Made by a program: the position numbers and the translations under genes. A DNA stretch of 7,095 nucleotides from an uncultured Eubacteriales bacterium (lineage in GTDB: Bacteria > Bacillota > Clostridia > Oscillospirales > Oscillospiraceae). The stretch is from contig CABSAB010000066.1 of assembly GCA_902475515.1 (NCBI GenBank), positions 1 to 7,095 on the forward strand, read 5' to 3'. Positions 5,837 to 7,095 of this stretch are shown here, in pieces (the stretch's first letter is position 1; each line of letters begins with the position of its first letter). Under the pieces are notes generated by a model that made no database searches, was not told the origin of the DNA, and was given only the letters and a program-made list of their open reading frames with translations.

Positions 5837-7095
5837 TCAGGCTTTTTCCTCGTAATCGCCCTCGTCGTCGTAGCCGCCTTCATCCTCGTAGGTTTCCTCA
5901 GCCAGTGCACGAATGGAAAGAGAGATACGCTTCTTCTCAGCGTCCACATCAATGATCTTGGCATCCACAGTCTCACCCTCGGTGAGCACATCCTCAGGCT
6001 TGCCGATCCGGCGGTCCGCGATCTGAGAAATATGGATCAGGCCATCAATACCGGGGATGATCTCGGCAAAAGCACCGAAGGTCATCAGCTTTACGATCTT
6101 GACAGAGACAACATCGCCAATGTTGTAGTTTGCGGAGAAGATGGTCCAGGGGTTGGTCTCGTCGGTCTTGTAACCCAGGGAAATCTTCCGCTTCTCGGGG
6201 TCAAAGGAGATCACATAGACCTCGATCTCATCGCCCACAGCCACCACATCGGCGGGGCTCTTAATGCGGCTCCAGCTGAGCTCGGACACGTGAACCATGC
6301 CGTCCACGCCGCCGATATCCACGAAAGCACCATAAGAGGTCAGGCTCTTGACGGTGCCCTGATACTTCTTGCCGACCTCGATCTCGTTCCAGATCTTCTC
6401 CGCGGCGGCCTTGCGGGCCTCGGCGGTGACGGCACGGATGGAGCCGACCACACGCTTGCGCTGACGGTTGACCTCGGTGATCTTCAGTTTCACAGTGGTC
6501 TTCACCAGAATGCCCATATCGCCATTCTTGGGAATACCGGTCTGGGAAGCGGGAATGAACACCCGAATGCCCTTGTAGTTGGCAACCACGCCTCCCTTGT
6601 TCTGCTCGGTGACGTAGCCCTCGACCACAGTCTTCTCCTCGCAGGCGGTTTCTACTTCATCCCAGTTCTTCTGAGCGTCCAGCTTCTTCTTGGAGAGCAT
6701 CACGGTGCCCTCAGCGTCATTGACGCGGATCACATAGACCTCGATCTCCTCACCCACGGAGAAGACCTCCTCCGGCTTGACAGTGGGATCGTCGCTGACC
6801 TCGCTGTAGGGTATGTAGCCAGCGTGCTTGGTACCCAGGTCCACCGCGATTTCAGTGGGGGTGATGCCCGTAACGATACCGGTAACCTTTTCTCCTGTAT
6901 TTAAGGATTTGTCGTACTGCTCCAGCAGCTGGTCAAAGGACTCCTCCATAGTTTCGATCTTGATTTCGTCGCTCATGTTGTTGTATACCTCCTTAATTAT
7001 CCACTCCGGTGTGGAAGCACCGGCAGTGATACCAACAGATGATCTACCGTTGTAGGAAGCAGTCTGTAAATCTGCACCACTGTCGATGAGGCAGG
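5837..7095 (-). CDS. ispH-rpsA: IspH-ribosomal protein S1 fusion (HMBPP reductase / S1), 3' part
   Basis: The frame is open to the window edge. The first 39 visible residues (7093-6977) are the C-terminal end of IspH, the iron-sulfur enzyme of the last step of the MEP isoprenoid pathway, recognised by the GITAGASTPEW segment followed by IIKEV. Without a stop they run into a 379-residue S1 protein beginning MSDEIKIETMEES (ATG at 6976). S1 holds four S1/OB RNA-binding repeats at about residues 28-98, 114-184, 200-270 and 285-356; the third and fourth carry the classic YGAFVDIGGVDGMVHVSEL and FGAFAEIIPGIDGLIHISQI cores. It ends in an acidic tail rich in Asp, Glu, Gly and Tyr. Such fusions are known in Clostridia. 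The IspH catalytic core and true start lie outside the window. S1 normally helps mRNA bind the 30S subunit; with four repeats this is shorter than the six-repeat proteobacterial S1. A hairpin follows the stop. Confidence 0.95.
   Translation of the reverse strand, partial: CLIDSGADLQTASYNGRSSVGITAGASTPEWIIKEVYNNMSDEIKIETMEESFDQLLEQYDKSLNTGEKVTGIVTGITPTEIAVDLGTKHAGYIPYSEVSDDPTVKPEEVFSVGEEIEVYVIRVNDAEGTVMLSKKKLDAQKNWDEVETACEEKTVVEGYVTEQNKGGVVANYKGIRVFIPASQTGIPKNGDMGILVKTTVKLKITEVNRQRKRVVGSIRAVTAEARKAAAEKIWNEIEVGKKYQGTVKSLTSYGAFVDIGGVDGMVHVSELSWSRIKSPADVVAVGDEIEVYVISFDPEKRKISLGYKTDETNPWTIFSANYNIGDVVSVKIVKLMTFGAFAEIIPGIDGLIHISQIADRRIGKPEDVLTEGETVDAKIIDVDAEKKRISLSIRALAEETYEDEGGYDDEGDYEEKA
6974..6994 (-). 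promoter_or_regulatory. Possible internal ribosome-binding site and start for free S1
   Basis: AAGGAGG at 6994-6988 is a near-perfect Shine-Dalgarno sequence. It sits 11 bases before the ATG at 6976-6974 where the S1 part of the fusion begins. The same bases encode Lys-Glu-Val in the IspH C-terminus, a position where acidic residues and Val are common in the family, so the match may partly reflect coding constraint. If used, it would make stand-alone S1 in excess of the IspH fusion. The spacing is a little long. No experiment is visible here, so use of the site is an inference. Confidence 0.4.

Noticed and set aside
5656..5991. 111-codon minus-strand frame between rpsA and mazF, considered as a possible antitoxin
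   Set aside because: Much of it lies inside the rpsA 3' end in another frame and it crosses the terminator hairpin. It looks nothing like MazE and has no ribosome-binding site.
6032..6904. 290-codon open frame on the plus strand opposite rpsA
   Set aside because: It is antisense to a clear S1 coding region, its composition (repeated His, Asp, Leu and Gly) mirrors the S1 codons, and it has no promoter or recognisable domain.

Overview
This window looks like core chromosome of an anaerobic Firmicute of class Clostridia, probably near Oscillospiraceae/Flavonifractor-type gut bacteria. That placement is an inference from three things: the IspH-S1 fusion, the MazF and NusB sequence types, and a second TsaD-like gene next to nusB; no marker gene fixes the genus. 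Base composition is moderately GC-rich and even throughout. I see no insertion sequence, phage gene, CRISPR array or tRNA. Every convincing gene lies on the minus strand, so transcription runs from high to low coordinates.

Layout in transcription order. (1) 7095-5837: the 3' part of an ispH-rpsA fusion, closed by a perfect 17-bp hairpin at 5791-5827. (2) 5647-4062: a small cluster of mazF (toxin with no antitoxin beside it), an unrecognised 149-residue protein and a TepA/ClpP-like serine protease, closed by an intrinsic terminator at about 4014-4050. (3) 3913-170: a tightly packed operon of nusB, a TsaD/Kae1 paralogue, xseA, xseB and ispA. Its junctions are a 4-base ATGA overlap, an 8-base overlap, a 1-base TAATG overlap and a 14-base overlap. 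A TATAAT element lies just upstream of nusB. (4) 158-1: a strong extended -10 promoter leading into about 120 bases with no plausible gene but clear local hairpins, probably the start of a non-coding RNA or a leader; it runs off the window.

The contents are mostly housekeeping: isoprenoid synthesis (IspH, IspA), translation (S1), antitermination (NusB) and DNA repair (exonuclease VII). The less ordinary parts are the solitary mazF with its two uncharacterised neighbours, the ribosome-binding sites in that cluster that fall inside inverted repeats, the TsaD paralogue, the possible internal start that would release free S1 from the fusion, and the RNA-like region at the left edge. I found no clearly new multi-gene system; the mazF cluster and the left-edge RNA are the best candidates for follow-up.
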